From: Muricea muricata
Lineage: Eukaryota; Cnidaria; Anthozoa; Malacalcyonacea; Plexauridae
Assembly (NCBI GenBank): GCA_963855995.1
Contig: OY979722.1
Coordinates: 6,790,001-6,854,000 of the forward strand
Direction: 5' to 3'
DNA length: 64,000 nt
In this document: in pieces, positions 36,695 through 48,054 of the stretch
How positions within the stretch are numbered: position 1 is the stretch's first letter
Layout: every line of letters begins with the position of its first letter
Position numbers and translations under genes: made by a program
The notes under the pieces: model-generated
Told to the model about the DNA's origin: nothing
Databases searched by the model: none
Seen by the model: only the letters and a program-made list of their open reading frames with translations

Positions 36695-38655
36695 TGTGTC
36701 GCGTTATATGACCGTGTATTATTTTGTCTGATTATTTTGTCGCACAGTATTGTTTACGATAACTTCGGATACTATTCAGAATATGTTTAGTACCTTAGTC
36801 AAAAACTTAAAGAAAGAAATACAGGTGATATTTTGCGAGTAATAAGGATTATTGGGATTGCACTAGCATGGGCTTGGGTTCGTTTTGTTGCGACGGGACT
36901 CCCGGGACATGATTTGTCCTTCCACGGGACTTTTTGTCAAGAAATAAATCTTTATGAGCACACGCTCAAACAGCATGAGCACTTGCTCATACGCTTACAA
37001 TTGCTCATGAACACTTGCTTATTTGCTCAAAAGGGTGATTGATATATAATGTTTTGTGAAACAATGTTTGATATGGCATGTTTCATTTGCTTTCAGATGT
37101 ATTCGGAATTCAAAAACACAGAGTGTTTCGCGTGTGAAGATGAAAATTCACATCAACTGTATGATGTATTATAAATCATTTTAAAACTTGCTATATACTA
37201 TGCATATTTTCTGTGGCTGTAGTATAGGCAAAATCACCAACTGATGCCGCTATTCAGTCGAGAAATTATGATTTTTTGAAGACATTACATAAGTGAATAT
37301 AAGTCCTGCGCGATGAGCATCATAACAACTGCTCATAACAACTCTTAAGCACGTCCTGATATACTCATGTGATCCGAATTATTGAGATTGCACTACCATG
37401 GGCTTGGGTTCGTTTTGCTGCTACGGGACTCCCGGGTCGTGATTTCTCCCTCCACAGGACTTTTTTCCCTCCATGGGACTTTTGTCAAGAAGTAAATCTT
37501 TATGAGCACATGCTCAAACAGCATGAGCACTTGTTCATACGCTCACAATTGCTCATGAGCACTTGCTCATTTGCTCATAAGGTAGATTGATATATAATGT
37601 TTGTGAAACAATGTTTGATATGTAGCCATTTGGAGGAGAAGAAGGAAGAGGAGGAGGAGGAGGAGGAGGAGTAGAAGTAGGAGTAGAAGTAGGAGGAGGA
37701 AGAGGAGGAGGAGGAGGAGAAAAGAAAGATGTCCTATGTTTGTGATACCTGCGGATGAACGTCATCCGCAGGTATCACAAACATAGGACATCTTTCTATA
37801 AATAAAGCATATAAATAAAGTTGAGAATTGAAAAAATCATAATTTCTCGATTTAATAGCGGCAACCAATTGGTGATTTTGCATATACTACAGCCACAGAA
37901 AATATGCATAGTATATAGCAAGTTTTAAAATGATTTATAATACATTATACAGTTGATGTGAATTTTCATCTTCACACGCGAATAATATAGTCAATAAGAT
38001 TTTTAATACACTCTGTTCTTTTGAATTTCGAATACATCTGAAACCAAATGAAACATGCCATATCAAACATTGTTTCACAAAACATTATATATCAATCTTC
38101 CTTTTGAGCAAATAAGCAAGTGTTCATGAGCAATTGTGAGCGTATGAGCAAGTGCTCATGCTGTTTGAGCATGTGCTCATAAAGATTTATTTCTTGACAA
38201 AAGTCCCGTGGTTGAGGGACAAATCAGGTCCCGGGAGTCCCGTCGCAACAAAACGAACCCAAGCCCATGCTAGTGCAATCCCAATAATTCGGATCGCATG
38301 AGTATATCAGGATGTGCTTAAGAGTTGTTATGAGCAGTTGTTATGATTTACATTGTTTCAAAGTAGTCTCTGTGCATCGCCGATGACTCTAGATACTTCA
38401 AGTCTTGCATGCTTTAACCATCCCTTGCCACATAACTACATGATGCAATAGTGATAGAGCCTGTTATGTTGCATAAACTAAAATGACGATATAAATCCTT
38501 ATTACTCGCAAAATATCACCAGTATTTCTTTCTTTAAGTTTCTGACTAAGGTACTAAACATATTCTGAATAGTATCCGAAGTTATCGTAAACAATACTGT
38601 GCGACAAAATAACCAGACAAAATACACGGTCATATAACGCGGCACATAATAGCTA
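36695..38655. repeat. Compound inverted repeat with three copies of a TGAGCA-rich unit
   Basis: 36695-36842 is mirrored by 38505-38655. A roughly 240-bp unit starting near TTATTGGGATTGCACTAGCA occurs directly at 36840-37075 and 37375-37620, and inverted at 38055-38295. Each unit has several ATGAGCA/TGCTCAT palindromes in 100 bp. A further block (37120-37260) is mirrored at 37845-37985. A GAGGAG purine tract (37630-37720) lies near the centre. Confidence 0.85.
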
Positions 38656-38779
38656 CAGTATTTCAACAATAAATCTGCACAAGTACCGTAGGTGTAGGAA
38701 GTTATGACGCTGAAGGCGTTTAATCCAGAACCCCTGATAATGACCCCACTTGCGTATATCAACACATTTCAAAGATTAC

Positions 38780-39544
38780 AATTTAACGTTTCCTAAATAA
38801 AGAGGGCTATTACTATCTACAAGCTCAGAAAAAGGTCTGTTAACAAAGACTGACATGAAAAAGAGGAGATTTTTGACACGGAGAATGCAAAAAGAATATT
38901 CTCACGACGTATGGACTCAAGATATTGTGTTTTACCTCGACGGAACGGGATTTGCGTATAAGAGAAATCCCTTGGATCAAGCCTTTGCACCCAAAGCCAG
39001 GGTATGGAACAAGAGAAGCGAAGGACTTACACCAGGATGTACCGCGAAGGGTCAAAAAACTGGGAGTGGTGGTCGAGTGGTAAAGCTGATGGTAGCTCTA
39101 AGTTATGACAAGGGCGTGGCCATAGGCAAAGCTTATGACAAGTTAGATGGCCGTTACTTTGCCAATTTTATTGACGAGAACTTTGAAAGCATGTTTGCCG
39201 TTGCAGATAAAAGCCAAATGCGATTATGGTTACAAGACGGAGATCCAAGTCAGAATTCAGCAAAGGCTTGTGCAGCAATGGATCGGGCAAACTGTGAGCT
39301 TCTAAAAATACCTCCGAGAAGTCCTGACCTAAACCCCATTGAGAATATTAAACTAGTTTCAGACGCATTGCGTAAGCAAGCTATACGATCGTAAACCACG
39401 AAGGAAACATGCGAAGAAATTAAATATAGAGTTATCTTTACAATTCAATCTTTACCCATAGAAGTAGCAAATAACACAATTGCCTCAATGCCAAATCGCG
39501 TGGAAGAAATCATTAAGAGGAAAGGACAGCGTTTAAGACATTAG
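38780..39544 (+). pseudogene. Tc1/mariner (IS630-type) DDE transposase remnant
   Basis: The open part (38855-39394) contains 'DIVFYLDGTGFAYKRNP' (first catalytic Asp), 'MRLWLQDGDPSQNSAKA' (second Asp) and 'PPRSPDLNPIENI' (third acidic residue). A deletion in an A-run near 38831 cuts it off from upstream sequence, and an in-frame TAA (39392-39394) separates the C-terminus, which continues to 39544. The N-terminal DNA-binding region is absent. This is the only transposase seen in the element. Confidence 0.8.
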
Positions 39545-41064
39545 AACTATCAAACAGCCAAGTACTTTCACGTTGTATATAATTATATCGACAATGTATA
39601 TGTTGACAATAAAACGCGTACAATATAATATGAACTGACTGTTAAACGGACTGTTTTAAAAATAATTATATTCATCTATACTCCTATGACTGCGCGTATT
39701 TGACCAACAAACCAAAGCGGTCTAAACAGGCCGATTAACAACTAAATTAACAACTATATACTTAATAAGTATTTGTGAAACATGAACATGCAATGCACTG
39801 TGTATACCATCTCTGTCACTGTGTCAGTGGTGTCAGTTAGACAGTTCTGAATAATTAATTTAAATTAACGCATCACCACAACGGGTCACCGTTTAATACA
39901 AGTGCCAAAACAACTGAAGAGAGTACATTGGCCGCACATTAAATACATAAGATCTGAGGTTTGTACCGTAATACCATGGTAAAGTAGACGCTTCCATAAT
40001 TTTTTAGAAACTAACATAATACGAGCCGATTGTACAATGGTGACCCGTTCAAACAAAAAAAATATATTACATAATAATGTATTATTTCATATTTCCTCGG
40101 ATCACAGTGGTGATCCGCCGCTTATTCAGCGTATGCAAACTTCAAACCATTTAAAATTCCAGAATTTGTTGAATAACTTATCAATGTTTAAGTACATTAG
40201 TCAACAAACCTTGTAGAAGAGAACTCAGATGTGTAATTTTGAGAGTTTTAAATGGTGACCCGTTTACGTTGCCGGTCATTATGAACACTGATTAATATGC
40301 TAATTGCATGTATAATGTATTCCCCGCTAAAACGCATGCATGTACGATAAGCGTATGTATAGACATTCAAATATTCAGTGAAGAATAAACTCTGCAAAGC
40401 AACGCGGGTATGACAGGATATCCACTTGTTCATCTTGCGGGATTTGCGAGAAGAACTCAAAACAGCGTCATCTGGTCTTCGATTTCCATTTGATGTTCAA
40501 ATTTAGAAAAACTAGTATACGAAATTCACCACACCGCTCTACTGCGTGTACATGTGATAGCTACAGCTATATATGAGAATAATTGTTGTTGTGGAATATT
40601 TCAAGATTATGAATTCTTGTGTCAATTTCATTATTTCAATAATTAACTACAGTATATTCTCACGAATATACGTATATTTATTGACGTTTCTTTTGTCACA
40701 TATATTATAACTTTTCACCAAAATAAATATAAAATACATAGGTGTTACTCTTCAAACGATGTGTGTTCACATTTTGGAATGATTCTCAATAAAATTTACT
40801 GGTTTTATTACTTTTAATTTACACTTGCATCTCACACAATTAAGATGCGCCAAGTGTGCATTCCAAACGTCGCTATTTTAGACAATCGTATGCAAAATAA
40901 ACGAGACACTTCATGCTCCCGCACCATTCTCAATGTTGTTTAGTGATTGTTAGCACCGTTTCAGGCCTTCCTTTTTAATTTCAACTTCAAATCACAAAAT
41001 TGCATGGGGGAAAGGAGGATAAGCCTTACAAAATCCGGATGGCACGTTTTATTTTGCAAGGGAT
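39545..41064. other. Interior of the Tc1/mariner-type element, no gene recognised
   Basis: AT-rich, with three scattered copies of a GGTGACCCGTTT-like motif (about 39885, 40040, 40253). The open frame on the minus strand at 40248-40460 has no recognisable motif. Confidence 0.35.
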
Positions 41065-41154
41065 TGTAGACTATATTACACAACACAAACACGACATATG
41101 AAATACGAAACCCATAATTGTTGAAAGAATGCAGACAATGTAAATAAAGCGCGG

Positions 41155-41300
41155 CTATAGCGTACGTACAGGGTGTACGTCACGGGGTGTACGTACGTCA
41201 GGGTGTACGTACGATGTTCGTCCAATCAGAGCGCGGCTATAGCGTACGTCACGGGGTGTACGTACGCTGTTTGACCAATCAGGGTACGATATCCTAATGA
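41155..41300. repeat. GTACGT-rich tandem repeat in the right terminal repeat
   Basis: GCGCGGCTATAGCGTACGT occurs at 41150 and again at 41230, each followed by variants of CACGGGGTGTACGTACG. The left terminal repeat lacks it, so it expanded or inserted after the element formed. Confidence 0.75.
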
Positions 41301-41383
41301 GGGTGCGCCCTCTCAATATGTGTGTGCCCCCTCCTGCACCCTCACTCCCCCTCAAAAAAGGGGGTTGAAAACCTCCTACTATA

Positions 41384-42067
41384 CTACTATCAACTAAGGT
41401 AGCGGCAGTGGTAACAGTGGCGAAGAAGCACCCCCCCCCGAAAACAGACTTAAAGTTCATTCATCAATCGATTTCTTTCCCAGGGTATAATATTTTCTTT
41501 CTATATTAATTACAATACAAAGTTAACACTAACTGTAAATAAAGTTAAGGTGTACGTGAAAAAAGTGAACAGCGTTTGTAACTTATTACTTGTGTGATAA
41601 TTTTTGTATATTATATATTATACTGTCGTAATTTTAGTACTGGAAAATTTACATTTTTACTCCCCTGCTGAAATATCACCTGAAAAATACCCTGTTGCGA
41701 GATGGAAAACTATATAACCACTGTTTATCCCAAACATTATTTCGGATTGTTTAAAATAACAGTAGTACATATTTTGACCGTTTACGACCACTACGTTTTT
41801 GTTGGGGGTCTTCTCCTTTTTAACCCCCGTCATTTTTTGTCGGGTGTCGTGAATGTAGAAATTTTTTGTAAAAATCTTTCGAAAAAATATTTGTAACTTT
41901 CGAAAGACTATTTAAAATTTTAATTAAGTTCAATTTTATAAAAATTTAAGGAAAATTATAAGGAATTTTTAAAATCCACTTCGCGCGCGATTATATGAAG
42001 TATTACTCTGTCATCAAAAAAATCGAGAAAATATTTTTATAGATTTGAAAGATAAACAAATCAAACA
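41384..42067. other. Junction region and probable Polinton left terminus
   Basis: Very AT-rich with poly-C near 41430. The open frame at 41702-41896 (64 residues) has no motif and is probably terminal-repeat sequence. TTTTAACCCCCG and CGGGTGTCG tracts near 41820-41850 are the only GC-rich points. Confidence 0.35.
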
Positions 42068-42561
42068 ATGTCTCTTAAATTCGAAACTGTAAAACCATTG
42101 AACGTCGGCGGAATGAAGATGATTCCCGTAAAAACTAACGAAGGTAAACAAGTATTCGTAAAAACGGACAAATATTTTTCTTTCGGTGTTAAAAAGGACA
42201 AAAGATTTAAGACGATTTCTATGTCTTTGGTTTTGGACACGGAAAGCGTAAAAGTTTTAGAAGATATTATTTCCCAGTGCGAAGACCATTTGAGTAAGCC
42301 TTTGTCGAAAAAAGTATTATATCGAAAGCACGATAAAGTGACCGTTTATCCAAAGTTCAAGGCGAATACGAAATTGTATGAAATGGAAGGGGAAATCGAT
42401 CCGTTGAAATACGAAGACAAGCGTTGCGACGTGAAGGCCGTGTTGGAAATCGGTGGGATTCGTTTGAACGGGGATCGGACGAGTTTCAATTGAAAGTTTA
42501 CGAAGCTTTGGTAAAAGAACACGTATACGAACACGTAAGGTTAGTAGATATGGATTGGTAA
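42068..42561 (+). pseudogene. Polinton ORF 1, possible single-stranded-DNA-binding protein (frameshifted)
   Basis: An open frame of 141 residues starts at 42068 ('MSLKFETVKPLNVGGMKMI') and stops at 42493. A frameshift near 42475 would extend it about 25 residues to a stop at 42559-42561. It is rich in alternating Lys/Val beta-strand-like sequence with no catalytic motif. Position beside replication genes and its composition suggest an OB-fold ssDNA-binding protein, but this is a guess. A short hairpin follows 19 bp after the stop. Confidence 0.55.
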
Positions 42562-42579
42562 GAGGTTTTGAGAAAATAA

Positions 42580-42597
42580 CGTATCCAAGGGGATACG
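42580..42597. terminator. Intergenic hairpin H1
   Basis: CGTATCC (42580-42586), loop AAGG, GGATACG (42591-42597). It lies 19 bp after the ORF 1 stop. Confidence 0.45.
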
Positions 42598-42855
42598 GTA
42601 TTTTACAAATTGAGAAATAAATTAAACACACCATGCCTAAAAAATCAGAGTTATTACACATTATTACGATTAACCTTTTAGAAAATTTAAAGGACATTGG
42701 CAATAATTTTTTTTATTTCCGATATTAGTAGAATTGGACCCCCTGATTACGAATATGCTATTATCTTTCACCCAAATTGTTTCGTTCTCGAGATATCTCA
42801 CCCTAAATATTTAGTTCGTCCACCATCTTGGATCGATTTTTAAAAAAATTATCTT

Positions 42856-43577
42856 TTGGGTCACATGACCCGTGTGACGTCAGGTGCAGGGGAGAGCAAA
42901 TTAAACAAATATACTTTATTAGGCGTATTTCGGGATTTCGTACTTCTAGTGAAGAATTTTGTGCTTTTCGATTATTCGAATGGAAAATACCACAAGAATC
43001 AAGTAGTTCAGGTATTACCCTATCAATTTAAACCTGAACCGGGCTTACAAACAAGCAATAGCGGTGACGAGAGCGACTCGAAAGAAGAGAGTGCCGAATC
43101 GTCTGACGAGGAAATCGACCATGTGTTTGAGGCAAAAAATGCTTGGCGCCTTGAAAGCCTGAGCTGGTGTAAAGTTGGGCATTGCACATTGAAACCAAAG
43201 GCTATAGAATCGTTTTGTTTCTACGAGAAAGCGTTAGAATATGATGAGTACGACGCATTGTTGAAGGAAGCCGAAGCACAAGGGGGCAAGTGTTGACAAC
43301 ACAATGAACACATGCAGATTTTGAGCCGAACATGCTGTCAGAAGCGGTATTAAAAATAGACGTTTGTCGCTATCTTGAGGATAACTGGCCCTTGGATGAC
43401 GAAGATTTGGACAAAATGCACAAACTTTATAGACTGTTCGCGTTGGGTATTTCAGATTTTGGGTAAAAGGAACCGAAGGCCACTTCCTGCATGTGTTTAC
43501 ACAAGAATCAGAGAACGATTTGCGTCGCATGACGGCCTTTATACTCATTTTAAATATGCCAAAAAATGGAAACGGTA
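42856..43577 (+). pseudogene. P2X7 C-terminal (ballast)-like domain protein, frameshifted
   Basis: The first frame (42856-43296) has an acidic Ser-rich linker ('GDESDSKEESAESSDEEIDH') then 'WCKVGHCTLKPKAIESFCFY', the W-C-x-C/G-x-C pattern that begins the zinc-binding cytoplasmic domain of P2X7 receptors. After one frame change the text continues with 'LDKMHKLYRLFALG', and after a second with 'RNRRPLPACVYTRIRERF'. These match the rest of that domain (YR.F...RR..P.C....IR..F). Such domains are abundant in invertebrate transposons. With at least two frame breaks it is inactive. No channel part is present. Confidence 0.7.
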
Positions 43578-43880
43578 AGCTTTTTTTGTATTTTTACTGT
43601 ATAAGACAGTTGAGTGTAGGCTTTCCAAATTTTTGAAATTTGGCCAACTTTGTGCTAACATATGAAGCATTTCAACCATGAGATATTAACTCGTTTGCTG
43701 TTGACAGCGTTGAAATGTTTTTATGTCGAAGATGTTCCATGTACTAAATCAGCTTTAATGTGCATACAATCCCCAAATTAATTTCTAAAATGTTAGTTTA
43801 TAAAGTTGTTCATCATATAAATCTGCCTCACTCACGATTTTTACACTTCTCAACTTTACAATTGCATTTTGTGTCGCACA

Positions 43881-44147
43881 TTAAATCTTCACCCCTACAA
43901 CTGCATTTTTGGTGGCACATTTTCCTTGACAAGCACACGGTTTCTTAGCTGATTGTCTCTCTGTAATTGCAGGTAAAGCTGGCGTGCTGAACCGAGATTT
44001 TCGACTGGCCACCACGTGCTCCTTTGATGGACATTCCTTCCCTTGTAAATACTGCTCAACAAGTGATTTTGGTTCAACAGGTAGCACTTCATTGGCATAG
44101 ACTTTAGCTTTCCTCAGTGTTGTACCTACTCCCAAGGTGAACAGCAT
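43881..44147 (-). CDS. Cys-rich open frame within the Kolobok-like element
   Basis: 88 residues; the C-terminus 'KKPCACQGKCATKNAVVG' begins a C-x-C-x3-C series as in CXC-type zinc motifs found in animal transposon proteins. No start context or partner domain is clear, and the terminal cysteines expected after it are missing, so it may be a decayed fragment. Confidence 0.3.
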   Translation of the reverse strand: MLFTLGVGTTLRKAKVYANEVLPVEPKSLVEQYLQGKECPSKEHVVASRKSRFSTPALPAITERQSAKKPCACQGKCATKNAVVGVKI

Positions 44148-45062
44148 CTTATATCAGATTGTGTTTGTAATGCTATATTGAATTGGTTGTAAATGTTGTG
44201 TTGAATAAACGAAAATAAGAAAAAACGAAATACAGTCCCCATTGTTGTTGTTGAACCAGCGAACGGGAGATTCTGACAGTTTAACCGAACTAGTGCGAAG
44301 GATTTCCAACAAAAACCTAGGAGGTCCGTAAGAACTGACGCTATTCTATGTGTGACCTGTAACGATTATGTTAATAGCTACTAAAACGAATTCGCATTGC
44401 CATTATTTGCGCGTGGTCATATGTAAACCATGCAAAGTCATAGTAAACGCTCTAGACGGCTAGAGTACAAATGTAGAGAAGTTATCATAAATAAAACAGA
44501 TTCTAACTGGAAGTATTAGTGTGTTATTTGAGAGTCTCGTACGTTACACACCTACTAAATGACCTCCAAGCAAGCAATAATGAAGGTGTTTATACAACGC
44601 GAATGCAAAGAATTAAAACATATTGTACTCAGTCGTTACTATATAGCTAGTAGCTATTACTGTATTAGACAATAGTGTTCAATGAGCTACATCCTCAGAG
44701 CTATATATAATGAATAAACATAAGTTGTATCTGTATATATTACAAACGGTAAAAATTGAACTTGACCTGATATTTTGAGCTACATCCTGTTGATGCCCGC
44801 AACATTGTAAAAGCGCCCAAATTATAACGTTACATCAACAGAACAGATAAACATTTAGTGTCTGGTAGTTAGTCATAGCACATCACAGCCGTCACAGAGT
44901 AGCCCTGACCGCCGATAACGGTATGATAAAAGTCTACAAAGTACGCGAGCATATCAATTAATTGGCATAGTACCTGTGATGAAAGTGCTTTTACCGTCGA
45001 AATCAACGCATTTATTTTAGAAACACAGATGAAACACATAGTACAGTAGTGGCACTAAATAT
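44148..45062. other. Non-coding interior of the Kolobok-like element
   Basis: No gene or repeat recognised. Confidence 0.35.
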
Positions 45063-45670
45063 TTACGCAGTTATACAAAAAAAATTGGGGTTCATCTGTA
45101 TTTTTTGGATCAAAATCGTCTTAGAATGTATTTGTTCTAATACTATCGTATATTGATATTATTTCGTTCCCCTGCACCTGACGTCACAAATTTATTTCCG
45201 CATAAATTAGCATATCGTTTTTTTTCAAGATGGCCGACGAAAGTAGAAAGTTTTACGATATTTCTAAGCAACTAAACGCGATGGACAAGTGAAAATACGT
45301 CATTAAGTATTCCGTACGTATGTGCAATAGATATAAAAAACAAAAAAATCTATTGCCAATGTCCTTTAAAACGAGGAATTTATAATGAGGATCTTATTCC
45401 AAAACCAAAATTTAGTAATGAGGGAGATATGGTGTTTTGTCCGTATTGTAGTTATCCTAAAAGTCATTTTTACGTAGGGAAAAAGGAATTATTCGATCAT
45501 CTTAAAGGCGAAAGTCATTTAAAACAATTTACGAAACATCACTTTCCAATTTTGGACAAAAAAATTTTGAAAAGATACAATTCATTTTAAATAACCTTGA
45601 TTCGAGTGATCTTGAAAGTTATTTAGGTGTTTGGATGGAAATGTTATATTTGAGACTTACGGTGTAATCA

Positions 45671-46060
45671 TTGTATGAAAATCGAGAAATTAAAAAGGTA
45701 ATTTTAGGAATAGTAAAAATGAATCAATACCTTGGAACGAGACCTATTATGGAAAGTTGTCCAATCGAGATTCCTAATGCGAGACAGTGTCGCGTTAATC
45801 ATGGACTGCTACCATATGAAAATCGAGGAATTGAAAAAGTGATTTTAAAAAATAGAAAAGTGAAGTTTTGCAACAAGTGTCATAGGGTAATAATTAAACT
45901 GGTTCACACGGAAAGAGATGTAGGTATTAGATGTCGATGTGACGATGCCGTTTTATTGGCTAAAGGGTCAGAGGCAGATGGGAATCTTAACGCATCGTTA
46001 TCAAAAGGAAGAAGAAGATGCGGATTAAAAAGAAAATTAGTTAAGAATATAAATTCGTGA
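45671..46060 (+). CDS. Polinton ORF 3, Cys-rich protein of unknown function
   Basis: 129 residues, open from ATG 45671 to a stop at 46058-46060. It contains 'KFCNKCHRVIIKLVHTERD' and 'GIRCRCDDA', a possible zinc ribbon (CxxC...CxC), and a basic C-terminus ('KGRRRCGLKRKLVKN'). The first half repeats its own pattern: YENREIKKVILG and YENRGIEKVILK about 50 residues apart. A nucleic-acid-binding role is plausible but unproven. Sequence at 45591-45662 may be an upstream decayed part. A strong hairpin starts 5 bp after the stop. Confidence 0.5.
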   Translation: MYENREIKKVILGIVKMNQYLGTRPIMESCPIEIPNARQCRVNHGLLPYENRGIEKVILKNRKVKFCNKCHRVIIKLVHTERDVGIRCRCDDAVLLAKGSEADGNLNASLSKGRRRCGLKRKLVKNINS

Positions 46061-46065
46061 TTTGT

Positions 46066-46095
46066 TTTTCATATCCGTATTTTTGGATATGAAAA
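46066..46095. terminator. Intergenic hairpin H2
   Basis: TTTTCATATCC (46066-46076) pairs perfectly with GGATATGAAAA (46085-46095); 11-bp stem, 8-nt loop. It lies between ORF 3 and the polymerase gene. Confidence 0.6.
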
Positions 46096-46163
46096 GGTGT
46101 TTTTCAACAAAGGAAATTAAAGAAATCGAGTGTGTAAAAACACATTTACTAAAATAAAGTAAA

Positions 46164-47031
46164 ATGAATCCGCAACGGAAAAGGTTATTTTAATTATAAC
46201 GGTAAAGTTCTATCTATTACCGATATTTTGAAAGAACGTGGCGTGTCAGAATTTTTACAAAGAAACGGACCTTTAAGAACCGGACCGCTACGGAATAAAC
46301 TTCGACGTTTATTAAAGTGTAATGGAATTACCAAGGAGTTGGTCGACGGGTATTTGGAAGAAGAACGACGGAATAATCGCGAACCCTTTATTATTTTACC
46401 ACGGCAAAGGGGTGCGGTTGAAATTAATGGCGAGCAAATGACGGCAAGGCAAGCTTTGGACCGGTTCCCACTTCTTAGCAGATATTTACAACGGAAGAGA
46501 GTACTTAATGAAAAAGCGTTACACGCAAAGTTTTTACGAGATTTTAGGGCCGGTAAGGTTCCCGGACATATTATATACGAAGAGCCACCACAATTTAATC
46601 AATTAGATAATCATTTTGGAGGTGCAAGGATACGTTATAAACTCGACGATCCTCGTATACGGTACCGTAATTTGGAATCGTTATCCGAATTTATAAAACC
46701 ACAAGTTATAGAACTTATTCGATTAAATCGGAATACAAAAGCAGGTTTTAGCGTTAGCCCTTGGATGATTAAAAAGTCAGGAGAGAATTTCATTAGACAA
46801 TTTTCAGGTTTACATTCTGGCGCCAGATTTGAAAATTTTATAGGAACTAATTTAGAAACGATATTTAACGCAATGTGTGATATTATTCGTGGACAATTAC
46901 AGCGTATGGAAGATATGAAAGGCTCTGGATGGGTACTTGAATCGATTGACAGCGTTATACTAGAAGTTACTATCGCAAGGAAAGTGCTGCCGTACGATAT
47001 ACGCCTTTATTATACTAATCTTTTAACATAA
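46164..47031 (+). pseudogene. Polinton DNA polymerase B, N-terminal part
   Basis: The ATG at 46164 is followed after about 25 nt by a frame change into the long open frame 46228-47031. This part is rich in basic helices ('RTGPLRNKLRRLLKCNG', 'ENFIRQFSGLHSGARFENF') and ends with 'GSGWVLESIDSVILEVTIA', the block that in Polinton polymerases directly precedes the 'SSYKPLP' block found here at about 50855. So the gene is cut between about 46985 and 50840 by foreign DNA. The last 14 codons of the open frame are probably insertion sequence. Confidence 0.7.
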
Positions 47032-47245
47032 TTTTACACACAGTCACACACTGTATGCATGAATTTAATTTGTTTAAAATAGTTGAAATTACAACGTGCT
47101 ACATAGCGCACTGTGAATTACATTGCTTTGTGTAATGTCATGTGATTGTTGGTGCCGATAATAATTCTAAACTGCCATTAAACATGAATAGAAGTCATAC
47201 TATTATTTCAGTCTTCAAGATGTCATGAAGAAAATATGTCCTTCA

Positions 47246-48054
47246 AGCACGGGCTATAGGACAGGCGCATTGCGATACTGTTTACGTACGTAAATAAGAA
47301 AATTATTAAAATGTTATAAACCGTATTGTACTTACTCATGAATTATTTAGATATTCAAATGATGGGAGTGTTCTAAACGTCGTGATTTCTTTCGGAAATA
47401 GTAAAATAAAAATCCTTGTTCGGTTACACATCGTCGCAATATTGAATCAAGCACAATTTCCATCCCCCTGGCAAAATAATAAGACGGCGAAGAAAAATAG
47501 GAGAAAAATAAGAGGGTAGGAACAATGCGGGCGTGTTTCGTCAGAGGCTGGATGCAGTGACACTTCCAAATATGGTACAAACGCGTCCCATACTTCCATA
47601 TATGGCACAAACGTGTCCCATATTTAATATTCTGTGACCTAGCAACACTGAGCCATATATTTCAATCAACAGTGATGATGCTTCCCGCCTATAACGATTT
47701 AAATCGGTCATGTGACACGGAATTGCGAACGTTGATTCGCTCAAAAGCATAACACGCTCAGAACACGCCCACATTGTTCCTACCCTCTTATTTTTCTCCT
47801 ATTTTTCTTCGCCGTCTCATTATTTTGCCAGCGAGGAGGGAAATTGTGATTGATTCAATATGGCGACGATGTGTAACAGAACAAGGATTTGTATTTCACT
47901 ATTTCCGAACGAAATCACGACGTTTAGAACACTCCCATCATTTGAATATCTAAATAATTCATGAGTAAGTACAATACGGTTTATAACATTTTAATAATTT
48001 TCTTATTTACGTACGTAAACAGTATCGCAATGCGCCTGTCCTATAGCCCGTGCT
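47246..48054. mobile_element. Fold-back element with about 285-bp arms
   Basis: AGCACGGGCTATAGGACAGG (47246) mirrors CCTGTCCTATAGCCCGTGCT ending at 48054. The arms run to about 47535 and 47770, sharing TTTACGTACGTAAA, GATGGGAGTGTTCTAAACGT and GAGAAAAATAAGAGGGTAGG. TCA on both sides (47243-47245, 48055-48057) is a candidate 3-bp duplication. No protein is encoded. Confidence 0.75.

Larger units (their letters stand above)
36528..41381 (+). mobile_element. 4.85-kb Tc1/mariner-superfamily element
   Basis: TAGTAGGAGGTTTTCAACCC (36528) is mirrored by GGGTTGAAAACCTCCTACTA ending at 41381, and TA flanks both (36526-36527, 41382-41383). Similarity of the ends continues inward about 160 bp (36690 and 41065), sharing for example ATTCTTTCAACAATTATGGG. 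The tip itself contains a CCCCCTTTTTTGAGGGGG hairpin. Inside are a DDE transposase remnant at 38780-39544 and a large compound inverted repeat at 36695-38655. Confidence 0.8.
42691..45365 (+). mobile_element. Kolobok-like TTAA element inside the Polinton
   Basis: AGGACATTGGCAATA (42691) is mirrored by TATTGCCAATGTCCT ending at 45365, with TTAA on both sides (42687-42690, 45366-45369). TTAA duplications occur with Kolobok and piggyBac. The second inner block CCCCTGCACCTGACGTCA is also mirrored (about 42878 and 45170). It carries a P2X7-ballast-like domain gene and a Cys-rich frame, not a clear DDE transposase, so the class is tentative. Confidence 0.75.
42633..45590 (+). pseudogene. Polinton zinc-finger gene split by a transposon
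   Basis: The ATG at 42633 opens an 18-codon 5' part ending at the TTAA (42687-42690). The 3' part resumes after 45369 in the same frame once the insertion and one TTAA are removed, and ends with TAA at 45588-45590. The 3' part has a finger-like C-x2-C...H-x4-H arrangement ('MVFCPYCSYPKSHFYVGKK', then 'LFDHLKGESHLKQF'). Length would be about 92 residues. It may be a small nucleic-acid-binding protein. Confidence 0.65.

Noticed and set aside
36840-37620. TGAGCA repeats considered as a CRISPR-like array
   Set aside because: Eukaryotic transposon context, irregular spacing and palindromic half-sites rather than identical repeats with unique spacers.
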